Source of the DNA: Chromera velia
Taxonomy: Eukaryota > Sar > Chromeraceae
Assembly: GCA_018398765.1 (NCBI GenBank)
Contig: JAHBMJ010001076.1
Location: forward strand, 1 to 28,504
DNA length: 28,504 bases
Reading direction: 5' to 3'
A model generated the notes under the pieces. That model did not search any database. It was not told the origin of the DNA and was given only the letters and a program-made list of their open reading frames with translations. This document shows, one piece after another, positions 18,946 to 28,504 of the stretch; within the stretch, counting starts at the first letter, position 1, and the number at the start of each line of letters is the position of its first letter. A program made the translations under genes and the position numbers.

Positions 18946-19544
18946 TTCAAGTGCATTGATCCTTGTATGGGTCAGCTTCTCCCCCCCTTTTTTCTTCCTC
19001 TACCCTATTTTCAATCCTCCCGATACCAACAGGCTCTGGCTTTCTCTCTTTATTTTTCAAACTACTTCGTGCAAGAAAAGGGCACCGACCGACCCGCTTC
19101 CTTTTTTTTCACCCCTCTTACTACTCCGCACTCACTTTGCAGAAAACACATAAAGGAGAGATCTGAAGAAATGAGATGGGAGAGATATCTGAGCTCTGAG
19201 AGACATTGAAGATATAAAGAAATAGGATGGCAGGAATTTAAAAAAAAAATAATATACGGTATCTGGCCATTACCTCAGAGGGGAGACACCAGTATATCTG
19301 GTGAGCTCAATCAGAATTTCTGCAGGGTAGGACCCAAACAATAAAGACATGGGCAGCGGTATGAAACGAGGCCTCAGCTAACTTCATGAAGGGGAACTTC
19401 CGTTGCAGAGTCCCACTGTGCCACGATTGCCCTACCCAGGACACTTCAGTTAGCCTGCAGCGACATAATTTGTACAACAGAAACGGATAGTCAAAAAAGT
19501 GAAGAAACGGAATCACTATAGCAAAGGAATGGCACGTAGACTGA
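18946..19544. other. no supported gene
   Basis: Starts pyrimidine-rich and becomes mixed. Three overlapping 67-80-codon frames at 18920-19209 disagree and have no recognisable product. Confidence 0.35.
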
Positions 19545-19850
19545 CAAAGTTTGTAGAAATTTCAACGCGGGAGAGTCTGGCGGACAGTGAAGGGAAGTTT
19601 ACAGAAATTGTACAAAGCAGAGTGGGTCTATGGAAATTCGTAGACAGGCGGGGTCTGGCAGACAAGGTGACAGAATCTGCAGAGGATCTGGCAGGTAGGG
19701 TAGAGGCGCTAGTGGAAATTTCATGGATGTAGAAATTTACGGACAGATCTGTGATCGGCAGAGGATGTGGTAGACAGGGTGGGGGAGTCTGTGAAAACCT
19801 GACAGGGGGACTGGGGGAGTCAAAAGAAGATCTAGCAGAGAGAGTGAAGA
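19545..19850 (+). repeat. GGTCTG-family minisatellite, degenerate array
   Basis: Diverged units include GAGTCTGGCGGACAG, GGGTCTGGCAGACAAGG, GGATCTGGCAGGTAGGG and GGAGTCTGTGAAAACCTG, with AAATTT linkers as in the early part of the 17.1-kb array. Confidence 0.8.
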
Positions 19851-20058
19851 TCACGGAGAAAAGTAGGAAGGGGTATGTAGAAGGATAAAAAGAACGATGT
19901 AGACTGATTTGCAACACTATTTGAATACAACAGGTCAGGACCTTCTAGACTTTCTATCTTGATAAAGCCAAAAGCCCCCCCAAAAACCTCCTAGAGCTTC
20001 GAAGGCATCGGGATCATATATTTAAAAAGACAGACAGTATAGAGTACTTGCTCACGTT

Positions 20059-20283
20059 ATGGAGTCGGCGTTTTCCTTTAGTATGTATCCGATTTGTCCC
20101 GGCCTGCTGACAAGGGAAGAAGGGGTGTACTCATCAATTTTTGATGTCTTTTCATCGGACCGAAAGACCTCCTCACATGCCGTAGGGAAAGACAATTCAT
20201 TTGTGTGCCAAAGAGTTATGAGCTTTGAAGAGAAAAGGGCTAGAAAGATGGCTAAGAAATGCAAAGTATCGACAGACACATAG
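20059..20283 (+). CDS. small open frame, 74 residues, uncertain
   Basis: The ATG at 20059 opens a frame ending in TAG at 20281-20283. The product starts MESAFSFSMYPICPG and ends with a basic stretch (SFEEKRARKMAKKCKVSTDT). Composition is even and not repeat-derived, which is unusual in this part of the window. There is no recognised family and no splice or promoter evidence. It may be chance or part of a broken gene. Confidence 0.25.
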   Translation: MESAFSFSMYPICPGLLTREEGVYSSIFDVFSSDRKTSSHAVGKDNSFVCQRVMSFEEKRARKMAKKCKVSTDT

Positions 20284-20539
20284 ACGGGGACTTAAAGAAC
20301 GGCCTTCAGCAGCCTACATGGGACAACCAGAGGGCATGCATGCAGTTTTAAAAAAACAGAAACCTTCAGACGCTCCCAAAATGCAAAAGAAGGGAAGTGC
20401 TTGCAGAGACCGACCCTTTTTTTCTAGTTTTACCTTCGTTTTGAACCCATGTCAAGCGACCTGCAGAGATGGTATATGGTAGGCATATATCTGACGGACA
20501 GAGAAAACAAGGTTGCAAAAAGTTGAATCAAAAAGGCAA
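20284..20539. other. no supported gene
   Basis: An 85-codon frame overlaps the end of the previous open frame and has no recognisable content. Confidence 0.3.
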
Positions 20540-20816
20540 GGTAGCAGGCATACTGAAAGGATCTGAACAGCAGGGTGAGGAGGTCTGGCTGAAAGGGCGT
20601 AAAAAATCTAATCGGCAGGGTACGAGAAGGGTCTGCAGAGAGGGTGGAAGGGTCTAATCAGCAGGGTGGGGCGGTCTGCAGAGGATTTGATCGGCACCGT
20701 AGGCGGGTCTGTGGACATCTGACGGACAGAGTCAAAGGGGTCTGCGGACATAGGGTGGGACAGTCTGAACAGGTAGGGTGGGCTCTGCGCAGCAGGGTGG
20801 GGAAAGTCTACAAAGG
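20540..20816 (+). repeat. GGTCTG-family minisatellite, left part of an array split by LINE 2
   Basis: Units such as GGTCTGCAGAGAGGGTGGAA and GGTCTGTGGACATCTGACGG continue up to the (TGA)n tail of LINE 2. The array resumes in the same orientation at about 23205. Confidence 0.85.
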
Positions 20817-20833
20817 TGATGATGATGATGATT
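20817..20833 (-). repeat. (ATC)n tail of LINE 2
   Basis: About five TGA/GAT units on the plus strand (ATC on the minus strand) lie at the 3' end of the minus-strand LINE, directly against the minisatellite. Confidence 0.8.
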
Positions 20834-21124
20834 GAGGGTTAAATCCTAGATTTAGTGACGCCAAATCCCAAGCCACTAGCAAGGCTTTGAGGACAACTCA
20901 GAGCACACATTTATGGGGGGGGGGGGATGAGGAAGCCTGCATGCCAATCGGATCGATTCGCCTCAACTTGCCTTATCGACAGAATGGACCTTCTTGAGAC
21001 AGTCGGCTATAGCTTTGGAACCGCTTCTAGGCAGAATTGTGCACAACAGCAACACCATATCCTTCATTTTTTTCTCATTATCAGAAGTGCCCCTCTCGGT
21101 TGCATCTGCAACGCGTTGTGCGAT

Positions 21125-23062
21125 CTATATTCTTATGTCAATGGATGCTTTCTGCTTCACAATTTCGTACAGTTCTTTCAGCCTATTCCGTTCCCTTTCT
21201 GTGTCCTTACATTCCGTCAGAACATGAACCTCATCTTTGATCACACACGAGGGGGACAAACATTTATCGCACAGCCGTTCCGGTTGGGTTTTATCTGTAT
21301 CCCCCCCTGTGAGAGCCCTGAAAAGCGTACAGAAGCCTGCGGAGGACTGTAACAGACTCTTTGGCAAAGGTTCAACACTGCACTATATTATTTCACTTCT
21401 CGGACGCCATTTCCTTTCACTCAGAAGGTGCATAGCCAAACGCTGTCTGGACGGATTCTCTGATTGGAAAGGGGAGAGATTCGCAAGGTGGGGAAAAATT
21501 CCGTCTCTGTCTCTAACGTTTCTAGTTTCTTCTTTCAACCAGTACGATCTTTTTTGCCAGGCACCCTCTACGATCTTTTTTGCCGCCCTTTTCCTTCTGC
21601 CCTTGCCCTTCTCTTTAAACTTGTCCCCCACTGTGCTTGGCAATGGAGACCACAAAAGGGAGCAATGTAATAGAACGGCCAGCCATTTTACTATCTTAAC
21701 GAAGGGTTTATATGAGCCAGCCAAGCACTCATTCCACACTGCCCGAGGTAGAGCACGGTCGATCGATTTGATGTATTGGATGAAGCCCCCACTCAACTTA
21801 CCAAGTAGAGAACTGAATGGCTCAAGAGAGAGAGAGAGAAGGGAAGGCGAAACAAAGGAGTGATGGGAGAAACCAAAACAACATCGAACAAAACGTAACT
21901 GTAATGCATCGAGGCAGGCAACATCTGTCTTTCTCAGTGGGATCGTTTCCAGTCCATACAGCGCGACTGGCAGCCAGAGGGCCTTGAACAAAGTAATTTT
22001 AGAAAAGGGAGAAACAAAGCCCAGAGAAGAGAGAGTACCAAACACCGCCCCCAAAGCTTTCTCTGCCGCCTCAATGCGGGTTTCGACTGTCCTGCTAAGG
22101 TCCCCGCCCTCAAAAACCCAGTTGCCCAAATACTTATATTTACTCACCGCTTCCACTAGTCTACTTTTATAAAGAAAAGGGGTCCGGGGCACTAGGTCGG
22201 GGTGGGGGGAGGAGAGACGCATAACTTTTGTCTTCTTTAAATTCACCTTCAGGCCGTGCTCCTTACAATAGTCCTCAAGGCGAGACAGGCATTTCTGCAA
22301 GTCAGAAGCACTATGAGCAAACAGAACAAGGTCGTCAGCGTATCCGATACTTTCAATTAAAACGTCAGACAGTCTGAGAGGAGTCTCTCCATCAGTACTC
22401 CCAGCCGAGCTTTGATTCCTGTTTTTATTATCGGAGCTGACAGACTTATGTAGATTGTTAATGAAAAGAAGAAAGAGGAGAGAAGAGACAGGATCGCCTT
22501 GTTTTACTCCTCCGCCTTCTGGAAAGCATTCTGTTGCCCCATCCACCCGAGCCTTCACCTGACTATACATCGAATGAATCATCCAAACATCGGCTTGGCT
22601 TACTCCTTCCTCCCTGAGCCTCTCTAACATTTTGACCCGAGGAACTGTATCAAACGCCTTGCTGAAATCAACAAACGCGGCAATCAGAGGGCTCTTCTTC
22701 TTTTTGGAGCTGAGAATTAACAAAGACAGAGCAGCGAAGGCCTCCCTTGTCCCTACCCCCTGTCTGAAGCCAAGCTGCCTTTCATCAATTTTTATCTCTT
22801 TCCTGATCTTTGAGTCCATCAATAAAGCAAAAATCTTACCTAGAAGCCTCACAATATGGATCGGGCGCCATTTGTTACAGTTGAGACTTGGCGGGCCCTT
22901 GGGGACGGGAGCAATGTGCAATACATTCCAGCGTTCAGGTAGGGCAAAAAGATGAAAGCAGTATGGACCAATGATAGAGGAACTATGCCTGTAGTAAGGA
23001 GCCAGCAACAAGAAGGCAGGAGTTTGCAAATCATATGTATGCTGGTCATATGGGAGGGAGAT
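21125..23062 (-). pseudogene. LINE 2 reverse transcriptase, broken
   Basis: Counted from the TTG at 23029, the main segment (23029-21383) has LPERWNVLHIAPVPKG, KWRPIHIV, LGFRQGVGTREA, motif A FVDFSKAFDTV (~119-129), motif B GGGVKQGDPVSS (~172-183), YADD (230-233), KTKVM and YKYLGNW. TAG at 21385-21383 interrupts the frame. The same frame then continues to TAG 21127-21125 with LCDKCLSPSCVIKDEVHVLTEC, a C-C-C-H-C cluster typical of LINE C termini. Upstream, the frame meets TAA at 23065-23063, while a neighbouring frame carries KSPSHMTS, so a frameshift near 23050 probably separates the linker from the RT. It is not an intact enzyme. Confidence 0.85.
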
Positions 23063-23204
23063 TTAAAAAAGAAGGGTGCTGAGAGATGGCAGAGTGTCGG
23101 CTCTAAAGAAAAGATCAAAGGAGCGTGTGCGTAATTTGGTTGGAAGGCGGAAAAGGTTAGTAAAGAACCTGCTGGGGTGTATGGAGGGAGAAAACGGAGT
23201 GGCT

Positions 23205-23600
23205 ACTTATGAGGGTCTCTGAAAATCTGATGGACAGGGTGAGGGAGACTGCGGAAATTTGATAGACAGGTTGGGACGATTTGCGGGAATTTGGCAGGCA
23301 GAGTGAGGGGATCTGCAGAAGATCTGGCAGACAGGGTAAGGGGATGTAGGCAACAGGGTAGGAGGGGAGATTTGCAGAGAATCTGGCGGATAGACTGGGC
23401 GGGTCTGCATAGGATCTGCCGGACAGAGCGGGGGGATCTGCACAGGATCTGCTGGGTAGATTGGGGAGGCCTGTAGAGGATCTGGTAGGCAGATCGGGGA
23501 GGCCTGTGGAGGATCTGGTAGGCAGATCGGGGAGGCTTATAGAGGATCTGGTAGGCAGATCGGGAGGTTCTGTATAAGTATGGCGGGCAGGGCAGAGGGG
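23205..23600 (+). repeat. GGTCTG-family minisatellite, right part of the split array
   Basis: Units include GGGATCTGCAGAAGATCTGG then CAGACAGGGTAAG. Towards the right they become a regular ~33-bp unit, GGAGGCCTGTAGAGGATCTG then GTAGGCAGATCGG, repeated four times from about 23464. Confidence 0.9.
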
Positions 23601-23629
23601 TCTCTACAAGGCCTCTCAGCTGGATATCT

Positions 23630-24235
23630 CCTAGGGGAAGGCCCGGTATCTGTGATGGGAAGGACTGGTGTCTCGGATGGGGAGGGCTGGCATCTCGGAT
23701 GAGAAAAACTAGAATCTTGGATGAGAAGGGCCAGCATCTCGGATGAGAAAGACTGGAATCTTGAATGAGAAGGGCCAGTATCTCTGATGGGAAGGACTGG
23801 TGTCTCGGATGGGGAGGGCTGGCATCTCGGATGAGAAAGACTGGAATCTTGAATGAGAAGGGCCAGCATCTTGGATAGGAAGGGCCGGTATCTCCGATGG
23901 GAAGGACTGGTATATTAGAGAGAAAGAACCGGCATCTCGGATAGGAAGGACTGGTATCTTGGAGAGGAAGAACCGGTATCTCAGAGAGAAAAAACCGGTA
24001 TTTCTGACTGGAAGAACCTACGTCTCGGATGGGAAGAACCAGTGTCTCCGATGGGAAGGGCTAGGATCTTGGATAAGAAAGACTGGGATCTCGGATACAA
24101 AGGACCTGGTCTGGTATCTCGGATGAGAAAGACTGGGATCTCGGATGAGAAAGACTGGTGTCTCAGATGGGAAGGGCTAGCATCTTGAACGGGGATAACG
24201 GTGTCTCAAAGAGGAAGGATTGGTACCTCCGAGGA
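23630..24235 (+). repeat. 22-bp minisatellite with 132-bp higher-order repeat
   Basis: The basic unit is close to ATCTCGGATGAGAAGGGCTG plus GC. Six successive variants form a block starting GTATCTGTGATGGGAAGGAC at 23646 that recurs at 23778, a 132-bp (6 x 22) period. Units to the right of ~23900 are more diverged. It is unrelated to the GGTCTG core apart from being G-rich. Confidence 0.95.
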
Positions 24236-24819
24236 TATTTCGGATGGAAAAGATCAATGTTACAAGATGAAGCAGTAGCCAAAAGTAGGAATTTTAGAGC
24301 AAAAGCAGATACAAAACCTAAAACAAAAAACAGCCACTACAAAACATAAAACTGCCTGCCGTCTTTTTGAATTGATTGTGTACAGACCCCGCTCATCGTA
24401 CTAAAATCCCTCTTCTATAGGTTTTTGATCTGCCTGCACGCCTTCTTTTCAATATGCTGCTGGTTGTGTCTTCTGTACAGCTTCCTGTTTCTTCTATCTT
24501 GACCCACTCATATACTAATGTGTGCCCTATCTCAGTCTGTCTAACACCCTGACTGACTGTAAGCAGTACTACTCATAGTGCTTCAACTGAAAAAACCGAC
24601 CTTGACTATGCATCCTTTCCAGACTCATTTTGTAAGTCGCTGTGGTCCGTGCTGTAAGGTGACACACAAGAACACAACAGCAAAGGGCATTCACAAACAC
24701 GAAAATGGTGGAAGACAGATCATGGAGAACAGTGAAAAAAAAGTCCCTAACTTGTTTGTATTTGGTTGGCAAGAAAGATGGTGGCATCTGCAAGAGACGG
24801 CAGAGGGGCTTTCAAAAAA
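24236..24819. other. no supported gene
   Basis: Mixed sequence with short open frames only (for example 24578-24847, Lys-rich). No recognisable product. Confidence 0.35.
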
Positions 24820-25350
24820 AAGTGTCCAGAGGGTCTGGCGGGAGTGAAGAGAAAAGTCGGCAAAGGGACTGCCAGTGGCGGGAGTCTGGAGAGAAGTCTG
24901 CAGGCAGAGAGTTTGAAGAGATGCAGGAGAGAAGTCTGCAGGGGCCTGGAGGCTTTGCAGGAAGGTAGCAAGAAGATTGGATGGAAGACTCTAGCAGAGA
25001 GTTGCGGGCAGAGCTGGGGGAAGAGTTTATACGGAGACTGGTAGGCAGATCGGAGGATCTGATAAACAGAACAGGGGGTCTGTAGAGGTTCTAACAGGCA
25101 AATTGAAGCGGTCTATGAGAGCTTAATGGGCGTGTAGGGGGGTCTGCATAGGGGCTAGCAAATTGAAGGAGTATGCAAAGAGTCTGGCAGACACAGTGGG
25201 AAGATTTGTAGAGGATCTGGTGGGTGAAGTCGGGGGGTTTGCATAGGATCTGGTGGAAGAGTGGGGAGGTCTGCAGAGGATCTGGCCGGCAGAGTGGGGG
25301 GGTCTGTGAAAATTTGACAGGCAGAAGGGGGGGGGGGTCTGTGGAAATTT
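24820..25350 (+). repeat. GGTCTG-family minisatellite, degenerate then regular
   Basis: It starts with diverged GAGTCTGGAGAGAAGTCTGC units and becomes regular after ~25180 (GGATCTGGTGGGTGAAGTCG, GGTCTGCAGAGGATCTGGCC). It ends in GGTCTGTGGAAATTTGAAC at about 25350. Confidence 0.8.
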
Positions 25351-26989
25351 GAACTGATACGTCGAGCTTCATACCTCATTTTTTTTTTCTTTGAGGCATG
25401 GCTTTCAAAACCCGACGGAAGATAAACAACCGAGGACTGGCTACCACTTTTTGATCGCCATCCGCAAGGATGCATGACCCCACTTCCGTCATCACCAGAT
25501 GAAGTCTAAAGAACAGACTCACCGATACAGAATCTACAAACAGACTAAAACTCTATAGTTTGACGGACAGGAGAAGTCACGTCCCTGCGCTATATACTTT
25601 AGGCGCTGAACGCAGTTATATACACATTGGAGAGACTGCTCATATACATCATTGAGTACCTACCAGTACTGTTGATGCGTGTCCCTTCTACTTTCCCAGT
25701 TCAATTGGGATTAATGTCGGAAGACAGAAGTATACATGCATCTGTTTTATACGTACATTAGCAAATCAATACGTACATGTATACAGAAATTGTATACCAA
25801 ATTAATTGTTCAATTGGTTCCGTACTCATCGTGTATATTGCGTGCATTTGCTTATCTGTTCAACGGCACATATATATGCATAGGCTGCCAAATTGAATGA
25901 GTGCTTCGATATGCATCCCTTTCCTTTTTTACGGATCGAGCGAGTCTATACAAATAAGACTAGGATAAAAGAAACTGTTCGATTGCTTGGAATGGAGAAA
26001 CGAAGTTCGAGAGCGCACCTAGCGTAGCATACGATCTACGTGACACACAATCTATGCCCTAACGCTTTCACACGCAATGATCACGTCACACAGAGTGACC
26101 ATAAAATCTAACATGCAGGTTTGAATTAAGTCTCGTCAATATATGGAAAAAGTGCTAGAATAAATATCAATTAAATTGTTAATTAATAAATTTTTATATA
26201 TTAATGTTGGTTTTTCCTTTTAAAATCCTCTCATCTTTAACCATTTTTCAAGACCATTCCTGTTTTTTTCTTACTTTTTCCTTATACTTTCCGGCCTCTG
26301 TTAACAACTATTTTTATTGAAATTTCCTAAAAAATGTCCCTTTTAAACTCGTCCCTCTTTTTGCAGTGAATCAAAAAGGAGGAACAAAATATAGAAAAAA
26401 GTGATATCATGTAGCTAGAGCCTAGGGACTATTGTTCCAGTGGTGTGACTATAGGTTATAGCTCTGGCACTAGCTATAGTAGCTGCTATACTGAACTAGT
26501 TACTGAATCACCAGCTGCTGTTGGCTGCTGTAAATTGTTGAGTCAATGTTGACTTACAATGCCAGGCGAGTCAATTTGCAAGCGGCCTAGCAAGCGGCTG
26601 GGCAGTGGGCACGCCCCTAGCCGGTCCTCTAAACATTTTTTGCATTAAGCAAAGGCGTTTCCCCTACTGTCTAGCTGTAGAGCGGAAATCTAGGCTGGAA
26701 CGATTTCTGGAGTGGAGCAGAAGGCTCTAGAGAAGGCTCCCGCTCTGAGGGCAATTAGCTCGTCAAGAAAACATGAACTTCCGGCATTCTTTTCCCTGCA
26801 AACAGTCCAGTCCACAGAGCATAGCGAACACCGACGCACGATATCTAAAGAGTGAAGTCGAAATGAGGCTTCTCTGACATCAAATCAGCAGCATAGACGA
26901 AAATGAGCAGGGAGAGAAAGGTGGGAGAGAGCGCAGAAAACACACCCACACTGCACCATTGAATGTCACGCTGGAGATCGAGTTGTGAA
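25351..26989. other. long AT-rich non-coding stretch
   Basis: No frame above the noise. Around 26403-26530 there is a dense set of CTATAG, TAGCTA and CAGCTGCTG words that could fold, without a clear named structure. The part nearest 26990 should be the 3' untranslated region of the minus-strand gene. Confidence 0.5.
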
Positions 26990-27752
26990 TCAGGCAAGAA
27001 GGTGTGAAAAGTCGTTTAGTGAGCCGGCTGCATGCATGCCTCTCTTAACATGATTTCCACTGACCCCCTGCGGCTTTCCAGATTTCTCCTCAGGTTCCGA
27101 GTCAGAGTCGTCACTTTCCTGCAGGCAGGTGGAGTGCCGACAAAGCAAAGGAAAAAAGAGGGTTTTTGAGCTTGCATGAAGATGGACGGAGTCTAGGCAA
27201 AGAGAAAGGGAAAGAGAAAAGGCGATCATGAATGGGAGGAGCTCGCTTCAGATCTGATCCATTCGCTCATACACTCTCGGTCCGCTCCCTGCTTGTGACG
27301 GAAGGCAAACGCATGTCTCCTTCTTTTCCTCCACTCACATAGAGATGTTCAGAACGCGATGAGACAGAAACATCGATTAACTGTCTATGCAGAATTCTCT
27401 CATTCTGCCTTTGAGTCTGTCCTGTGCACATCGCTTTCTCTTTCTCCCATTTACTAAAAAAACACGAATTCGTACGAATGAAATCAAGGACTTACTTTCA
27501 CCTTTTTGACTTTTTTCTTTTTCTTCTTCTTTCCTCCGTCCTGCAGGATTCCGAAAACCTCCGAGAGACTTTTGTCGTTCTTCGCTAGGATCTCCTTCTG
27601 TTTCTTGCTCTCTTTTCCGCTTTTACTGCCCTCGCTTTCGTTCTCTACTTTCCTCTTCTTCGTGTTGCTGGTATCGTCACTCTTTTTGGGCTGTGCAAGT
27701 AGACTCATGGCGAGATCCATTCTTTCGTTGGATTCCTCCTCTTCTTCCTCTC

Positions 27753-27783
<31 letters not shown>

Positions 27784-28062
27784 CTGTCTTTTCCTTTTAT
27801 CTTTCTTCTGCTTCTCCTCTGGGGCCATCTTCGGAATTTTGTTCGGACTTTTGAGTGCTGTCCCATTCGGAGATCCCTTCAAGGCTCCGTTCGCCTTCTT
27901 GTTTTTCTGCTTTCCTGCTGATTCCTCTTCATCCTCTTCATCTTCCTCCTCTTCATTGTCGCCATCGGAATCCTCTCCGGATCCCTTTGACCCCCCGCTT
28001 TCTTTCGTCTTTCCCTTCCCTGCTTTCTTTTCAGAGCCCCCCAGAATATCTTCAAAGAGTCT
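26990..28062 (-). CDS. acidic and lysine-rich, probably nuclear or nucleolar protein (two 3' exons)
   Basis: Exon a (28062-27496, 189 codons) begins after a GTGTGCAG acceptor and ends at AAA/GTAAGT. Exon b (27118-26990) begins after CTGCCTGCAG and ends with TGA. Both junctions are phase 0. Exon a starts RLFEDILGGSEKK. It then has an acidic block (EEEEDEEDEEE, ~36-46), a Lys/Arg run, a second Glu block (~92-111), a possible helix (RMDLAMSLLAQ), an SV40-like nuclear signal KKRKV (~136) and a poly-Lys end. Exon b begins ESDDSDSEPEEKSG. Alternating acid and Lys blocks with Ser-Asp/Glu sites resemble nucleolar chaperone-like proteins; that is inference. Upstream exons are not resolved and lie beyond the (CA)n tract. 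Confidence 0.7.

Positions 28063-28065
<3 letters not shown>

Positions 28066-28127
<62 letters not shown>
28066..28127. repeat. (CA)n/(GA)n compound microsatellite at a splice acceptor
   Basis: CA repeats 28066-28097 are followed by GA repeats to about 28127. On the minus strand this reads (TC)n then (TG)n then GCAG, forming the pyrimidine-rich end of the intron before exon a. Confidence 0.95.
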
Positions 28128-28129
<2 letters not shown>

Positions 28130-28315
28130 ACAACAGATCGGGTGCGAACACAATAGTCCACCTTTGCACGTGAAAAGGGACCACACACTTCATTCAGCCT
28201 TGAAGTGATTGGATGGGATCATCGATTATAGAAGATTCCTCTTCCTTCTTCTCTTTGAGGTTATTTCTTTTTTGTAGTAGTTAAAAAAGGCAGAAAGAAA
28301 GGAATCTAGCTCTGA

Positions 28316-28345
28316 AAGGAAGGAAGGAAGGAAGGAAGGAAGAAA
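28316..28345. repeat. (GGAA)n microsatellite
   Basis: About six GGAA units. On the minus strand they give TTCC repeats followed by CTTTCAG, which also looks like a splice acceptor. Confidence 0.85.
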
Positions 28346-28452
28346 AGGACAAAAGAAGCAAAAATGTAAATCAACGGCAGTCCTTGTCCTCGGATGAGAG
28401 AAGTCGGTCTCGGTTCCTCTGCATTCCAGGACGGAAAACGGACCCACACGGA

Positions 28453-28504
28453 CACACAGACAGACAGACAGACAGACAGACAGAGAGAGAGAGAGAGGGG
28501 GGGG
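28453..28504. repeat. (CAGA)n-(GA)n-(G)n compound microsatellite
   Basis: CAGA repeats pass into GA repeats and then a run of G at the end of the window. Confidence 0.95.

Larger units (their letters stand above)
20817..23200 (-). mobile_element. LINE 2: non-LTR retrotransposon, 5'-truncated, inside a minisatellite
   Basis: The minus strand runs from a linker region near 23180 through a reverse transcriptase and Cys/His motif to a stop at 21125, a ~290-bp 3' untranslated stretch and an (ATC)n tail. The sequence is quite different from LINE 1 (YADD and KQGDP against FADD and KQGGP). GGTCTG arrays in one orientation flank both sides. No endonuclease domain is present and the 5' boundary is approximate. 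No target-site duplication was recognised, which is hard to judge inside repeats. Confidence 0.85.

Noticed and set aside
18137-18956. Minus-strand frames rich in Ser, Pro, Phe and Leu
   Set aside because: They are translation of a low-complexity purine tract, with overlapping frames equally open.
25375-25480. Possible second tRNA-like sequence on the minus strand (GGGTTTTGAAAGCC B-box-like)
   Set aside because: The box matches are weak, no cloverleaf can be drawn, and no related copy was seen.
27506-28208. Plus-strand Ser-rich open frames
   Set aside because: They are antisense to the Glu/Lys-rich exon, where GAA/GAG repeats give Ser/Phe/Leu on the other strand.

Overview
This is a eukaryotic window. 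It has GT-AG introns, two non-LTR (LINE) retrotransposon remnants, many minisatellites and few coding exons. It lacks bacterial-style operons and ribosome binding sites. A protist nuclear genome fits best. A chromerid-like alveolate is my guess, resting on general character only (intermediate GC, short introns, TGCATGC-type motifs), and I cannot prove it from the sequence.

Layout. Bases 1-1711 hold the 3' end of a plus-strand gene whose last intron ends in a long (TG)n tract. Bases 1712-3263 are AT-rich and non-coding, with an 81-bp tandem duplication and a MITE-like element. Bases 3256-4115 hold a three-exon plus-strand gene fragment whose two introns are copies of one another; this is the strongest candidate for something unusual (introner-like elements). 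Bases 4672-5305 hold a tRNA-like element followed by a two-unit minisatellite. Bases 5524-5826 encode a 100-residue acidic protein, followed by a cluster of GCATGC palindromes. Bases 6829-7143 may be a tiny three-exon gene. Bases 7363-8060 carry two further repeat families, one with GC-rich hairpins that recurs near 12.6 kb.

Bases 8825 to about 12326 are a decayed minus-strand LINE with an (ATTG)n tail, one reading frame and several in-frame stops. Bases 12890-15635 are a large minisatellite. The same GGTCTG-type family recurs in the opposite orientation at 6.2, 17.1, 19.5, 20.5, 23.2 and 24.8 kb. A second, different LINE (20817 to about 23200, minus strand) lies inside one of these arrays. 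A 22-bp minisatellite with a 132-bp higher-order repeat follows at 23.63-24.23 kb. The right end carries a minus-strand gene for an acidic and lysine-rich, probably nuclear, protein (26990-28062) with two visible exons, again with a (TG)n tract directly before its splice acceptor.

The genes show no shared pathway. Repeat-driven processes shape the window: intron duplication, LINE insertion into satellites, and microsatellites at splice acceptors.
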